From Rhizomys pruinosus (taxonomy: Eukaryota > Chordata > Mammalia > Rodentia > Spalacidae), in assembly GCA_009823505.1 (NCBI GenBank), contig VZQC01011025.1:928338-992337 (forward strand): a stretch of 64,000 bases of DNA, written 5' to 3'. The first letter of the stretch is position 1; each line of letters begins with the position of its first letter. The notes beneath the pieces were generated by a model. The model ran no database searches. It was not told the origin of the DNA and saw only the letters and a program-made list of their open reading frames with translations. Positions 23,801 to 36,490 of the stretch are shown piece by piece. A program made the translations under genes and the position numbers.

Positions 23801-24334
23801 GGTGACTCAGCCTTGTCCCCTGTCTCAGTCCCTGTTGTTTCACACTTGTTGACTGCCTTAGTCAACGTTGTCTCAGATATTGTCCACTGTGTAATTCCCT
23901 GTTATCTCAGACATGCCCACTGTCTCAGTCCCTGTGGTCTCAGATATATCTACTGTCTCAGTCCCTGTTGTTTCACACATGTGGCCTGACTCAATCCCTG
24001 TTGTCTCAGACATGAACATGCTCTTAGTCACAAATGTATCAGACATGTCCACAATCTCAGTCAGTGTTGTCTCAGACATGTCCATTGTCTCAGTCCCTAT
24101 TGTCTCAGACATGTCCGCAGTCTCAGTGCCTGTTGTCTCAGACACATCCAATATCTCAGTCCCTGTTGTTTCAGACATGTCCATTGTCTCATTTCCTGTT
24201 GTCTCAGACATGTCCACTGTCTCAGTCCCTGTGGTCTCAGTCATGTCCACTGTCTCAGTCACTGTTGTCTCAAACATGTCCACTGTCTCATTCCCTGTTG
24301 TCTCAGATATGTACACTGTCTCAATCCCTGTTGT

Positions 24335-24410
24335 CTAGGATGTGTCCACAGTTTAAGTTCCTCTCTTCTCAAACAGGACATGTCCACTGTCTCAGACATG
24401 TCAACTGTCA
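24335..24410. repeat. A boundary with stop pair and p53-like decamers
   Basis: CTAGGATG (24335) and TTTAAG lie upstream of GGACATGTCC (24376-24385) and AGACATGTCA (24394-24403), with an 8-bp spacer. The TAG and TAA are 18 bp apart in the same frame and close the VSDMST phase just before the boundary. Confidence 0.6.
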
Positions 24411-24959
24411 AAGTCTGTGTTGCCTCAGACATGTCCACTTTCTCTATCCCTGTTGTCTCATTCATGAAAGGTGTCTCAAACCCTGTTGTCCCAAAAGTGT
24501 CCACTGTCTCAGTCCCTGTTGTCTCAGACATGTCCAATCTCTCAATCCTTGTTGTCTCAGATGTGTCCACTATCTCAGTCCCTGTTGTCTCAGATATGTC
24601 CACTGTCTAAGTCCCTGTTGTCTAGTATGTGTCTGGAGTCTAAGTACCTGACTTCTCAGTCAGCTCATGTCCACTGTCTCAGACATGTCAACTTTCTTAG
24701 TCTCTGTTGTCTCAGACATGTCCACTGTCTCTAAACCTGTTGCCTCAGACATTCCAACTTCTCATTCCCTGTTGTCTCAGACATATCCCCCCTCTGAGTT
24801 TCTGTTATTTCACACATATCCACTATCTCAGTCCCTGTTTTCTCTGATATTTCCAACGTCTCAGACCCTGATGTCTCAGACATCTGTGTTGTCTCAGACA
24901 TGTCCTCTATCTCAGTCCCTGTTGTCTCAGAAATGTCCACTGTCTCAGTCCCTGTTGTC

Positions 24960-26290
24960 TCAGACGTGTCCGTGGACTCAGTGTCTGTTGTCTCAGACAC
25001 ATCCACTGTCTCAGACCCTGATGTTTCAGACATGTCCACTACCTGAGTCCCTGTTGTCTCAGATATGTCCAAAGTCTCAGTCCAGGTTGTCTTAATTGTG
25101 TCCACTCTTTAAGTCCCTGTTGTCTCAGATGTGTCCACTATCTAATTCCTGGTTGTGTCTTATGTATACACTCTCTCAGTCCCTGTTGTCTCAGATGTGT
25201 CCACTATCAAAGGACCTGTCTTTTCAGACAGGACATGTCTATTGTCTCAGATATGTCAACTGTCTCATCCTCTGTTGTCTCAAACATGTCCATTCTCTCA
25301 GTCCCTGTAGTCTCAGATATGTCCACTGTCTCAGTCCCTGTTTTCTAGGATGTGTCCAGAGTCTAAGTTCCTCTCTTCGCAGACAGGACATTTCCACTGT
25401 CTCAGACATGTCAACTGTCTCATTCTCTGTTGTCTCAGACATGGGCACTGTCTCACTCCCTGTTGTCTCAAACATGTCCACTGTCTCAAACCCTGTTTTC
25501 TCAATCATGTACACTGTCTCAGTCCCTCTTGTCTCAGATATGTCCACTGTCTCAGTCCATGTTCTCTCAGTCATGTCCACTGTCTCAGTCCCTGTTGTCT
25601 CAGATATGTCCACTGTCTCAGCACCTGCTGCCTAGGATGTGTCCAAAGTCTAATTTCCTGTCTTCAAAGACAGGACATGTACACCTGTCTCAGACATGTC
25701 AACTCTCTCAGTCTCTGTTGTCTCAGACATGTCCATGGTCTCTATCCCTTCTGTCTCTTTCATGAAAACTGTTTCAAACCCAGTTGTCTCAAAAATGTCC
25801 ACTGTCTCAGTCCGTGTTGTCTGACATGTCCACTGTCTCACTCCCTGTTGTCTCAGACATGTCCACTGTCTTAATCCGAGTTGTCTCAGATATGTCCACT
25901 GTCTAAGTTCCAGTTGTCTAGTATGTGTCGAGAGTCTAAGTATCTGTCATCTCAGACAGCACATGTTCACTGTCTCAGAACTGTCAACTTTATCAGTGTC
26001 TGTTGTCTCAGACATGTCCATTATCTCTAAACCTGTTGTCTCAGACATTTCCAACTTCTCAGTCCCTGTTGTCTCAAACATGTCCCCTGTCTCAGTTTCT
26101 GTTATTTCACACATATCCACTATCTCAGTCCCTTTTTTCTCAGACATTTCCATGGTCTCAGACCAGGATGTCTCAGACATCTGTGTTTTCTCAGATATGT
26201 CCACTGTCCCAGTCCCTGTTGTCTCAGAAATATCCACTGTCTCAGTCCCTGTTGTTTCAGATATATCCTTGTCTAAGTTCCTGTTGCCTA
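24960..26290. repeat. 7-kb higher-order unit, I-block copy at 25 kb
   Basis: This copy matches 31915-33192. Anchors are the monomer with CCGTGGAC (24961) against CCGTGGTT (31921), and the I marker GGTTGTGTC at 25151 against TGTTGTGTC at 32111, both exactly 6960 bp apart. Further shared variants are CTTAATTGTGTCC, CACTATCAAAGG, the A boundary with CATTTCCACTG and the CATATCCACTATC plus E string near 26110. Confidence 0.82.
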
Positions 26291-26360
26291 GGATGTGTCC
26301 ACAGGCTAAGTTCCTTTCTTCTCAGACAGGACATGTCCACTGTCTCAGACATGTCAAATG
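26288..26360. repeat. A boundary with stop pair and p53-like decamers
   Basis: CTAGGATG (26288) and GCTAAG precede GGACATGTCC (26329-26338) and AGACATGTCA (26347-26356). It has the same layout as the boundaries at 24.4 and 40.8 kb and marks the right end of the 25-kb copy of the 7-kb unit. Confidence 0.6.
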
Positions 26361-29300
26361 TCTCAGTCCCTGTTGTCTCAGACAGGTCTACTGTCTCAGT
26401 CAGTGTTGTCTCTGACATGTCCACTGTCTCAGTCCCTGTTATCTCAGACAGGTCCACTCTTTTAGATTCCGTTGTCTTACACATGTCTGCAGTGTCATTC
26501 GCTGTTGTCTCAGACATGTCCAGGGTCTCAGAACCTGTGGTGTCAAATACGTCCAGTGTCTGAGTGTCTGCAGTATCAGACATTTCCAATGTCTGACTCC
26601 GTGTTGTCTCAGACATGTCTAAGGTCTTAGTCCCTGTGTTCTCAAACATGTCCACAGTCTCAGTCCATGTTGTCTCAGACATGTCCACGGTGTCAGTGCC
26701 TGTTGTCTCAGACATATCCACTGTCTCAGTCCCTGTTGTCTCAGATATGTACAATGTCTCAGTCCCGGTTGTCTCTGATGTTTCCACTGTCTCAATCACT
26801 GTTGTCTCAGATGTGTCCACTGTCTATGTACCTGTATTCTCAGACAGGACATGTCCACTGTCTCAGACATGTATAATCTCTCAGTCATTGTTGTCTCAGA
26901 CATGTCCACTGTCTCCAACCCTGTTGTCTCAGACTTGTCTACTGTCTCAGTCCCTGCTGTCTCAGACACGTCCAATTTATCAGTCCCTGTTCTCTCAGAC
27001 AAGTGTACAGACTCATTCTCTGATGTCTCAGACACTTCCACGTTCTCAGTCTCTGTTGTCTAAGATATGTCCACTGCCTCAGTCCCTGTTTTGACATACA
27101 GGTAAATTTCCTTAGCCCCTGTTGTCACAGACATGTCCACTGTCTCAGTCCCTGTTGTCTCAGACATGCCCACTGTCTCAGTCCCTGTTTTCTCAGATAT
27201 GTCCCCTGTCTCAGACCCTGATGTCTAGGATGTGTCCACAGTCTAAGTTCCTGTCTTCTCGGACATCAATGTCCACTGTCTCAGACAGGTCAACTGTCTC
27301 AGTTTCCGTTGTCTCAGACATGTCCATTGTCTCTAACCCTGTTCATTCAGCCATGTCCACTGTCTCAAACCCTGTTGTCTCAAAGTTTCAAATGTCTTAG
27401 TTGCTGTTGTCTCAGGCATGTCCCTTGTCTCAGTCCCTGTTGTATCAGACATGTCCAATGTCTAAGTCCCTGTTGTCTCACAAATGTCCACTGTCTCATT
27501 CATTGTTTTCTTAGACATGTCCACAGTCTCTGTCCCTGAGGTCGCAGACATGTCCACTGTTTTAGTTTAAGTTTTCTCCTACATGTCCACAGTGTCATTC
27601 CCTGTTGTCTCAGATATTTCCAGGGTCTCATTACCTGTTGTCTCAAATATATCCAGTGTCTGATACCCTGTTGTCTCAGACATGTCCAAGGTCTCAGTCC
27701 CTGTTCTCTCAGACATGTCCACCGTCTCAGTGCCTGGTGTGTCAGACATATCCATTGTCTCAATCCCTGTTCTCTCAATCATGTCCACTGTCAGAGTCCT
27801 TGTTGTCTCCGATATGTCCACTGTCTCAGTCCCGGTTGTCTTTGATATGTCCACTGTCTCAGTCACTGTTGTCTCAGATGTTTCCACTGACTATGTCCCT
27901 TTCTTCTCAGACAAGACATGTCCACTGTCTCAGACATGTCAACTGTCTCAGTCTCTGTTGTCTCAGACATATCTGGTGTCTCTTACTCTGTTGTCTCAGA
28001 AATGCCCAGTTTCTCAGTCCCTGTTGTCTCAGACGTGTCCCCTGTCTCAGATTCTGTTGTTTCACACATGTCCACTGTCTTAGTCCCTGGTTTCTCAGAC
28101 ATTTCCATGGTATCAGACCCTGATGTCTCAGACATCTGTGTTGTCTCAGACATGTCCACTGTCTCAGTATCTGTTGTCTCAGACATGTCCACTGTCTTAG
28201 TCCTTGTTGTCTCAGACATGACCATTGTTTCAGTCAGTGTTGTCTCAGACATGTACACTGTGTCATTCTCTGTTGTCTCAGATATGTCCACTGTCTCAGT
28301 TCCTGTTGTCTCAGTCATGTCCACTGTCTCAGTCTCTGTTTTCTCAGGCATGACCACTGTTTCAGTCAATGTTGTCTCAGACATGTCCTCTGTATCATTC
28401 TCTGTTGTTTCAGATATGTCCACTGTGTCAGACCATGTTGTCTAGGATGTGTCAACAGTCTAAGTTCTTGTCTTCTCATACAGGACATGTCCACTGTCTC
28501 AGACTTGTCAACTGTCTCAGACTCTGTTGTCTCAGACATGTCCACTTTCTCTAATCCTGTTCTCTCAGACATATCCTCTGTCTCAAACACTGTTGTCTCA
28601 AATGTGTCCACTGTCTCAGTCCCTGTTGTCTCAGACCTGTTCCCTGTCTCAGTTTCTGTTGTTTCACACATGTCCACTGTCTCAGTCCCTGTTGTCTGAA
28701 ACTAGTATACGGTGTCATTCTGTGATGTCTCAGACAATTATATGGTCTCAGTCTCTGTTGTCTCAGACATGTCCAGTGCCTCACTCCCGGTTTTCAAGTA
28801 TAGGTACACTGCCTAAACCCTGTTGTCTCAGACGTGTCCACTCTCTCAGTCCCTGTTGTCTCAGATATGTCTACTTTCTCAGTCCCTGTTGTTTCACACC
28901 TGTGGCCTGTCCCATTCCCCGTTGTCTCAGGCATGTACAAGCTCTTATTTGCAGTTGTATCAGACATGTCCTCTTTCTCAGTCCCTATTGTCTCAGACAT
29001 GCCCACTGTCTCAGTACCTGTTGTTTCAGATATATTCAATGTGTCAGTCCCTGTTGTCTCAGATATGTCCACTGTCTCAGTACTGGTTGTCTCAGATATG
29101 TCCACTGTCTCAGTCCCTGTTTCTCAGATTTGTTCACTGTCTCATTCCCTGTCATCTCAGGCAGGACAATTCCACTGTCTCCGACATGTCAAATTTCTCA
29201 CCCTCTACTCTCTCAGAAAGGTTCACTGTTACAAACCCTGTTGACTCAGATGTGTCCACAGTTTCAGTCCATTTTTTCTCAGATATGTCCACTGTCTCAG

Positions 29301-31914
29301 TCCCTCTTGTCTAGGATGTGTCCACAGTCTAAGTTCCTGTCTTCTCAGACAGGACATGTCCACTGTGTCAGACATCTCAACTGTCTCAGTCTCTGTTGTC
29401 TCAGAAATGTCCATTGTCTCTCACCCTGTTTTCTCAGACATGACCACTGTCTCAAACCCTGTTGTCTCAAAAGTGTCCACTGTCTTAGTCACTGTTGTCC
29501 CAGGCATGTCCCGTGTCTCAGTCCCTGTTTTATCAGACATGTCCAATGTCTAAGTACCTTTTGTCTCAGAAATATCCACTGTCTCACTCAGTGTTGTCTT
29601 AGACATGTCCACTGTCTCAGTCCCTGTTGTCTCAGACATTTCCACTGTCTCAGTACCTGTTGTCTCACACATGTCCAAGATCTCAAACCCTGTTGACTCA
29701 GACTTGTCTACTGTCATAGTCCCTTTTGTCTCAGACATTTCCACTCTCTCATTCCCTGTTGTCTCAGACATGTCCACTGGCTCAGTCCCTGTTGTCTCAG
29801 ACACGTCCTCTCTTTCAGTTCTCAGTGTCTCTGTCATGTCCACAGTGTCAGTCTCTGTTTTCCCAGACATGTCCATGGTCACAGTGGTTGTCTCAAATAT
29901 GTCTAGTGTCTTAGTCCCTGCTGTATCAGACATTACCAATGTTTGAATCCCTGTTGTCTCAGACATGTCCAAGGTCTCAGTCCCTGTATTCTCAGACATG
30001 TCCACCATCTCAATCCCTGTTGTCTCAAACATGTCCACTGTTGCAGTCCCTGTTGTCTTAGATATGTCCACGGTCTCAGTAAATATTGTCTCAAATATTT
30101 CCAGTGTCTGAGTCCCTGCACTATCAGACATTTCCAATGTCTGATTCCATTTTTTCTCAGAGATATCCACTGTCTCAATCCCTGGTGTCTCAAACATGTC
30201 CAGTATCTCAGTCCCTGTTGTCTCATATATGTCAACAGTCTCAGTCCCGGTTTTCTCTGATTTGTTCACTGTTTCAGTCCCTGTTGTCTCAGATGTGTCC
30301 ACTGCCTATGTCTCTGTCTTCTCAGACATGTCATGTCCTCTGTCACAGAGATGTGATCTGTCTCAGTGTCTGTTGTCTCAGACATGTCTACTGTCTCGAA
30401 ACCTGTTGTCTCAGACGTATCCATTGTCTCAGTCCATGCTCTCTCAGACATGTCCAATTTCTCAGTCCGTTTTATTCAAACATGTCCACTGTCTCAGTCC
30501 CTGGTTTTACAGACATTTCTGTGGTCTCAGACACTGTTGTCTCAGACATCTCTGTTGTCTCAGACATGTCCAATGTCTCTCTCCCTGTTGACTAAGATAT
30601 GTCCACTGTCTCAGTCCCTGTTGTCTCAGACATGTCCAATGTCTCAGTCCCTGTTGTCTAATACATGTCCACTGTCTCAGTTCCTCTTGTCTTAGATATG
30701 TCCACTGTCTAAGTCTTTGTTGTCTAGTATGTGTCCACAGACTAAGTTCCTGTCTTCTCAGACAGGACATGTTCAATGTCTCGGACATGTCAACTTTCTC
30801 AGTCTCTGTTTTCTCAGACATGTCCAGTGTCTCTAACCCTGTTGTCTCAGCCATGTCCATTTTCTCAGTCCCTGTTGTCTCAGACATGTCCTCTGTCTCA
30901 TTTTATGTTGTTTGAAACAAGTCCATTGTCTCAGTCCCTGGTTTCTCAGACAGTTCCCTGTTCTCAGACCCTGATGTCTCAGACATCTGTATTGTCTCAG
31001 ACATGTCCACTGTCTCAGTCCTTGTTGTCTCAGACATGTCCAATTTCTCAGTCCCTGCTGTCTCAGATATGTACACTGTCTAATTCCCTGTTGTCTCACA
31101 TATGTCCACTGTCTCATTCCCTGTTTTCTAGCATGTTTCCACAGTCTAAATTCCTGTCTTCTCAGACAGGACATGTTCACTGTCTCAGACATGTCAACTC
31201 TCTCAATCTATGTTGTCTCAGACATGTCCACTGTTTCAGTCCCTGTTGTCTCAGTTATATGAACTGTCTCAGCACCTTTGGTTTCCACGTGTCCAGAGTC
31301 AGTCCCCGTTGACTCAGACATGTACATGCTCTTAGATAAAGCTGTATCATACATGGCCACTGTCTCAGTCGCTCTTGTCTCAGACATGCCCACTGTCTCA
31401 ATCCCTATTGTCTCAGATATGTCCACTGTCTCAGTCCTTGTTGTCTCAGATGTGTCCACTGTCTCAGTCGCTGTTTTCTCAGATGTTTCTACTCTTTCAT
31501 TCCCTGTCATCTCAGGCAAGACGTGTCCACTGTCTCAGACATGTCAACTGTCTCATTCTCTGTTGTCTCAGACATATCCTTTGTCTCAGTCCCTGTTGTC
31601 TCAGATTTGTCCACTGTCTCAGTCCCTGTTTTCTAGGATGTGTCCAGAGTCTAATTTCCTCTTTTCTCAGACAGGACATGTCCTCTGTCTCAGACATGTC
31701 AACCGTCTCATTCTCTGTTGTCTCAGGCATGTCCACTGTCTCAGTCACTGTTGTCTCAGATATATCTACTGTCTCAGTCCCTCTATTTTCACACATGTGG
31801 CCTGTCTCAGTCCCCATTGTCTCAGACATAAACATGCTCTTATTCACAGATATATCAGACATGTCCATTTACTCAGTCAGTGTTGTTTCAGACATGAAAT
31901 TGTCTCAGTCCCTG
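26291..31914. repeat. Mosaic segment with A, C, J, G and D blocks
   Basis: A boundaries lie near 26329, 26845, 27260 (CATCAATGTCC variant), 27915, 28483, 29352, 30765 and 31160. C monomers lie near 26570, 29920 and 30118, J monomers near 27415 and 29504, and D blocks near 28930, 31320 and 31828. At 27104-27110 the string caggtaa occurs within a G-like monomer. Minus-strand frames of 187 and 250 codons here are the open TETVDMSETTG phase. No gene is supported. Confidence 0.7.
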
Positions 31915-33192
31915 TTGTCTCAGACATGTCCGTGGTTTCAGTGCCTGTTTTCTCAGACATATCCACTGTCTCAGTCCCTGTTGTCTCAGACATGTCCACT
32001 GTCTCAGTCCCTGTTGTCTCAGATATGTCCACTGTCTCACTCCCAGTTGTCTTAATTGTGTCCACTATTTAAGTCCCGGTTGTCTTAGATGTGTTCACTA
32101 TCGAATTCCTTGTTGTGTCAAATGTGTACACTCTCTCTGTCCCTGTTGTCTCAGATATGTCCACTATCAAAGGCCCTGTCTTTTCAGACAGGACATGTCC
32201 ACTGTCTCAAACATGTCAACTGTCTCATTCTCTGTTGTCTCAGACATGACCCCTTTCTCAGTCCCTTTTGTCTCAGATATGTCCAATGTCTCAGTGCCTG
32301 ATGTCTAGATTGTGTCCAGAGCCTAAGTTCCTCTCTTCTCAGACAGGACATTTCCACTGTCTCAGACATGTCAACTGTCTCATTCTCTGTTGAATCGGAC
32401 ATGTCCCTGTTGTCTCAGCCATGTCCACTCTCTCAGTCACTCTTGTCTCAGACATGTCCACTGTCTCAGTCCCTGTTGTCTCAGATATGTCCATTGTCTC
32501 AGTATCTGTTTTCTAGGATGAGTCCACAGTCTAATTTCCTGTCTTCTCAGACAGGACATGTACACTGTCTCAGACATGTCAACTGTCTCATTCTCTGTTG
32601 TCTCAGATATGTCCACGGTCTTGTTGTCTACTTCATGAAAACTGTCTCAAAACCTGTTGTCTCAAAAGTGTCCACTGTCTCAGTCCCTGTTGTCTCAAGC
32701 ATGTCCAATCCCTCACTCCTTGTTCCCTCAGACATGTCCACTGTCTCAGTCCCTGTTGTCTCATACATGTCCTCTGTCTAAGTCCCTGTTGTCTAGTATG
32801 TGTCCAGTCTAAGTACCTGTCTTCTCAGACAGCACATGTCCACTGTCTTAGACATGTCAACATTCTCAGCATCTGTTGTCTCAGACATGTCCATTGTCTC
32901 TAAACCTGTTGTCTCAGACATGTCCAGCTTCTCAGCCCCTGTTTTCTCAGACATGTCCCCTGTCTCAGTTTCTGTTATTTCACACATATCCACTATCTCA
33001 GTCCCTGGTTTCTCCATTTTCTTGGTCTCAGACCCGGATGTCTCAGACATCTTTGTTGTCTCAGACATGTCCACTCTCTCAGTCCCTGTTGTCTCAGACA
33101 TTTCCACCACCTCAGTCACTGTTGTCTCAGACATGTGCCCTGTCTCAGTCCATGTTGTCTCAGATATATCCCTGTCTCAGACCCTGCAGTCT
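31915..33192. repeat. 7-kb higher-order unit, I-block copy at 32 kb
   Basis: This is the partner of 24960-26290 at an offset of 6960 bp near its start and about 6900 bp near its end. It carries the I marker at 32111, the CACTATCAAAGG monomer, the CATTTCC A boundary near 32350 and the TTATTTCACACATATCC plus E string near 32980. Its last 400 bp were then duplicated in tandem. Confidence 0.82.
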
Positions 33193-33592
33193 AGGATGTG
33201 TCCACAGTCTAAGTTCCTGTCTTCTCAAACAGCACATGTCCACTGTCTCAGACATGTCAACTTTCTCAGTCTCTGTTGCCTCAGACATGTCCATTGGGTC
33301 TAACACTGTTGTCTCAGACATGTTCAAATTCTCAGTCCCTGTTGTCTCAGACATGTCCCCTGTCTCAGTTTCTGTTATTTCACACATATCCACTATCTCA
33401 GTCCCTGGTTTCTCAGACATTTCCATGGTCTCAGACCCGGATGTCTCAGACATCTGTGTTTTCTCAGACATATGCACAGTCCCAGTCCCAGTTGTCTCTC
33501 TCAGTCACTGTTGTCTCAGACCTGTCCACTGTCTTAGTCTCTGTCATCTCAGGTATATCCCAATCTCAATCCCTGTTGTCTAGGATGTGTCC
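32793..33592. repeat. 400-bp tandem duplication
   Basis: AGCACATGTC at 32831 and 33231 is exactly 400 bp apart. Each copy contains an A boundary, a TTATTTCACACATATCC monomer, an E monomer (without a monomer-length change) and a GACCCGGATG monomer. The GACCCGGATG variant appears in both copies and supports recent duplication. Confidence 0.82.
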
Positions 33593-35424
33593 AAAGTCTA
33601 AGTTCCTGTCTTCTCAGACAGCACATGTCCACTGTCTCACACATGTAAAATGTCTTAGTCCCTGTAGTCTCAGACAGGTCCACTGTCTCAGTGTTCTCTC
33701 TGACATGCCCACTATCTCAGTCCCTGTTGTCTCAGACATGTCCACTGTCTCAGTCCCTGTTGTTTCTGATATGTCCACTGTCTCATTTCTGGTTGTCTCA
33801 GATGTGTCCACTGTCTCAGTCCCTGTTTTCTCAGATGTGTCCACTCTCTCAATACCTGTCATCTCAGAAATGACTTGTCCACTGGCTAAGACATGTCAAC
33901 AGACTCAGCCTCTATTGCTTCAGACAGGTCCACTGTCACGAACACTATTAACTCTGATGTGTCCACTGTCTCAGGCTTTTTTATCTCAAATATGTCCACA
34001 GTCCCATTCTCTGATGTTTCACACTTGTCCACTGTCTCAGTGCCTGTTGTCTCAGCCATGTCCACTGTCTCAGTCCCTGTTCTCTCAGACGTGTCCATGA
34101 TCTCAAACCCTGTTGACTCAGATGTGTCCACTGTTTTAGTCAATTTTGTCGCAGGCATGTCCAATGTCTCATTCCCTGTTGTATCATACTTGTCCACTGT
34201 CTCAGTCCCTGTTGTCTCAGGCATGTCCCGTGTCAGACATGTCCAATATCTAAGTCCCTGTTTTCTCAGACATGTCCAATGTCCCATTCAGTGTTGTCTC
34301 AGATATGTCCACTGTCTCAATCCCTATTGTCTCAATTATGTCCACTGTCTCAGTCCCTGTTGTCTCAAATATGTCCACTGTCTCAGTCCCAGTTGTCTGC
34401 CATGTGTCCACTGTCTCAGTCACTGTTGATCAGATGTGTCCAATATCTATGTACCTGTTTTCTCAGACAAGACATGTCCACTGTCTCAGACATGACAACT
34501 GTCTCAGTCACTGTTGTCTCAGACATGCCCACTATCTCGAACCCTGTTGCCTCAGACGTGTCCAGAATCTCAGTCCCTATTTTCTCAGTCATGTCCACTG
34601 TCGCATTAACTGGTGTCTCAGACATGTCCACTGTCACAGTCCCTATTTTCTCAGATATGTCCACTGTCTCAGTCCCTGTTGCCTAGGATGTGTCCACAGT
34701 CTAAGTTCCTGTCTTCACCGACAGGACATCTCCACTGTCTCAGTCATGTAGAATTTCTCAGTCTCTGTTGTCTCAGACATGTCCACTTTTTCTATCCCTG
34801 TTGTCTCATTCATGAAAAATGTCTCAAACACTGTTGTCTCAAAAGTGTCCACTGTCTCAGTGCCTGTTATCTCAGACATGTACACTGTCTCACTCCCTGT
34901 TGTCTCAGACATGGCCACTGTCTCATTCCCTGTTGTCTCAAATATATCCACTGTCTAAGTCCCTGTTGTCTAGTATGTGTCCACTGTCTATATACCTGTC
35001 TTCTCAGACAGCACATGTCTACTGTCTCAGACATGTCAACGTTCTCATTCTCTGTTGTCTCAGACATGTCCACTGTCTCTCACCCTATTGTTTCAGACAT
35101 ATCCAACTTCTCAGTCCCTAGTGTCTCAGACATGTTCCATGCCTCAGTTTCTGTTATTTCACACATATCCACTACCTCAGTCCCTGGTTTTTTAGACATT
35201 TCCATGGACTCAGACATATTTGTTGTCTCAGTCATGTCCACTGTATCAGTCCCTGTTGTCTCAGACATGTCCACTGTCTCAATCCCTGTTGTCTCAGACA
35301 TGTCCACTGTCTCAGTCCCTGTTGTCTCAGACATGTCCACGATCTCAGTACCTGTTGACTCAGACATGTCCACTGTCTCAGTCCCTGTTGTTTAAGTCAT
35401 GTAAACTGTCTCAGTCCCTGTTGT
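33593..35424. repeat. B-F module, A boundaries and clean monomers
   Basis: The segment begins after the 400-bp duplication. A B boundary with TGACTTGTCC (33871) is followed by F (near 34010) and the GACGTGTCCATGATC monomer. A boundaries follow near 34470, 34725 and 35010. An E-like monomer at 35185 leads into the clean consensus run at 35226-35400. Confidence 0.72.
35226..35400. repeat. Clean run of near-consensus 33-bp monomers
   Basis: About five consecutive monomers lie here with the CATGTCC core spaced exactly 33 bp apart and very few substitutions. This is a convenient reference stretch for defining the consensus and its 15+18 bp internal structure. A second clean run lies at 46326-46460. 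Confidence 0.9.
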
Positions 35425-36490
35425 CTAGGATGTGTCCACAGTCAAAGTTCCTGTCTTCTCAGACATCAATGTCCACTGTCTCAGATATGTCAACTGTCTC
35501 ATTCTCTATTGTCTCAGACATGTCCAGTGTTTCTAACACTGTTGTCTCAAACTTCTGCACTTTCTCAGACCCTGATGTCTCAGACAAGTCCCCTGTCTCA
35601 ATTTCTGTTGTTTCACACATGTCCACTGTCTCAGTAACTGTTGTCTCAGGCTAGTATACTGTCTCAGTCCCTGATGTCTCAGACACTTCCACGGTCTCAG
35701 TCTCTGTTGTCTCAGACATGTCCACTGCCTCAGTCCCGGTTTTCTCATAAAGGTACACTGCCTTAGGCCACGTTGTCTCAGACCTGTTCACTGTCTCAGT
35801 CCCTGTTGTCTCAGACATGTCCATTGTCTCAGTCCATGTTGTCTCAGATATATCTACTGTCTTAGTCCCTGTTGTCTCAGACATGCCCAGTGTCTCATTA
35901 ACTGTTGTCTCAGACATGTCCACTGTCTCATTCACTGTTGTCTCAGATATATCTACTGTCTCAGTCCCTGTTGTTTCACACATATGGCCTGTCTCATTGC
36001 TCATTGTCCTAGACATGAACACACTCTTATTTGCAGTTGTATCAGACATGTCCAATGTCTCAGTCTCTGTTGTCTCAGAATTGCCCACTGTCTCAGTTCC
36101 TGTTATTTCAGACATATACACTGTGTCTTTCCCTGTTGTCTCAGATATGTCCACTGGCTCAGTACTGGTTGTCTCAGATATGTCCACTGTCTCATTATTG
36201 GTTGTCTCAGATGTGTCCACTGTCTCATTACTGGTTGTCTCAGATGTGTCCACTGTCTCAGTCCTAATTTTCTCAGATGTGTCCACTCTCTCATTCCCTG
36301 TCATCTCAGAGAAGACTTGTCAACTGTCTAAGACACGTCAACTGACTCAGCCTCTATTGTCTCAGACAGGTTCACTGTCACGAAATCTGTTGACTCAGGT
36401 GTGTCCACCGTCTCAGTCCCTTTTGTCTATGATGTGTCTACAGTCCAAGTTCCTGTCTTCTCAGATAGGACATGTCCACTGTCTCAGACA
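35425..36490. repeat. 7-kb higher-order unit, copy at 35 kb
   Basis: This copy matches 42343-43370. Anchors are CTAG 35425/42343 (6918), TGTCCAGTGT 35521/42440 (6919), the B boundary GACTTG 36314/43195 (6881) and the AGATAGG A boundary 36463/43344 (6881). The order is A, D (near 36015), B, A. One monomer has been gained or lost between the first and last anchors. Confidence 0.83.

Larger units (their letters stand above)
20560..24959. repeat. Mosaic of A, D, J, C, B and F blocks
   Basis: A boundaries lie near 20601 (CATCAATGTCC variant), 21391, 22104, 22616, 22871, 23095, 24376 and 24665. D blocks lie near 21122, 23250 and 24012, a J monomer at 21540, a C monomer at 21792, and a B-F module at 23461. 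The order is locally consistent with other segments but jumps between them, as expected after repeated unequal exchange. Confidence 0.7.
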
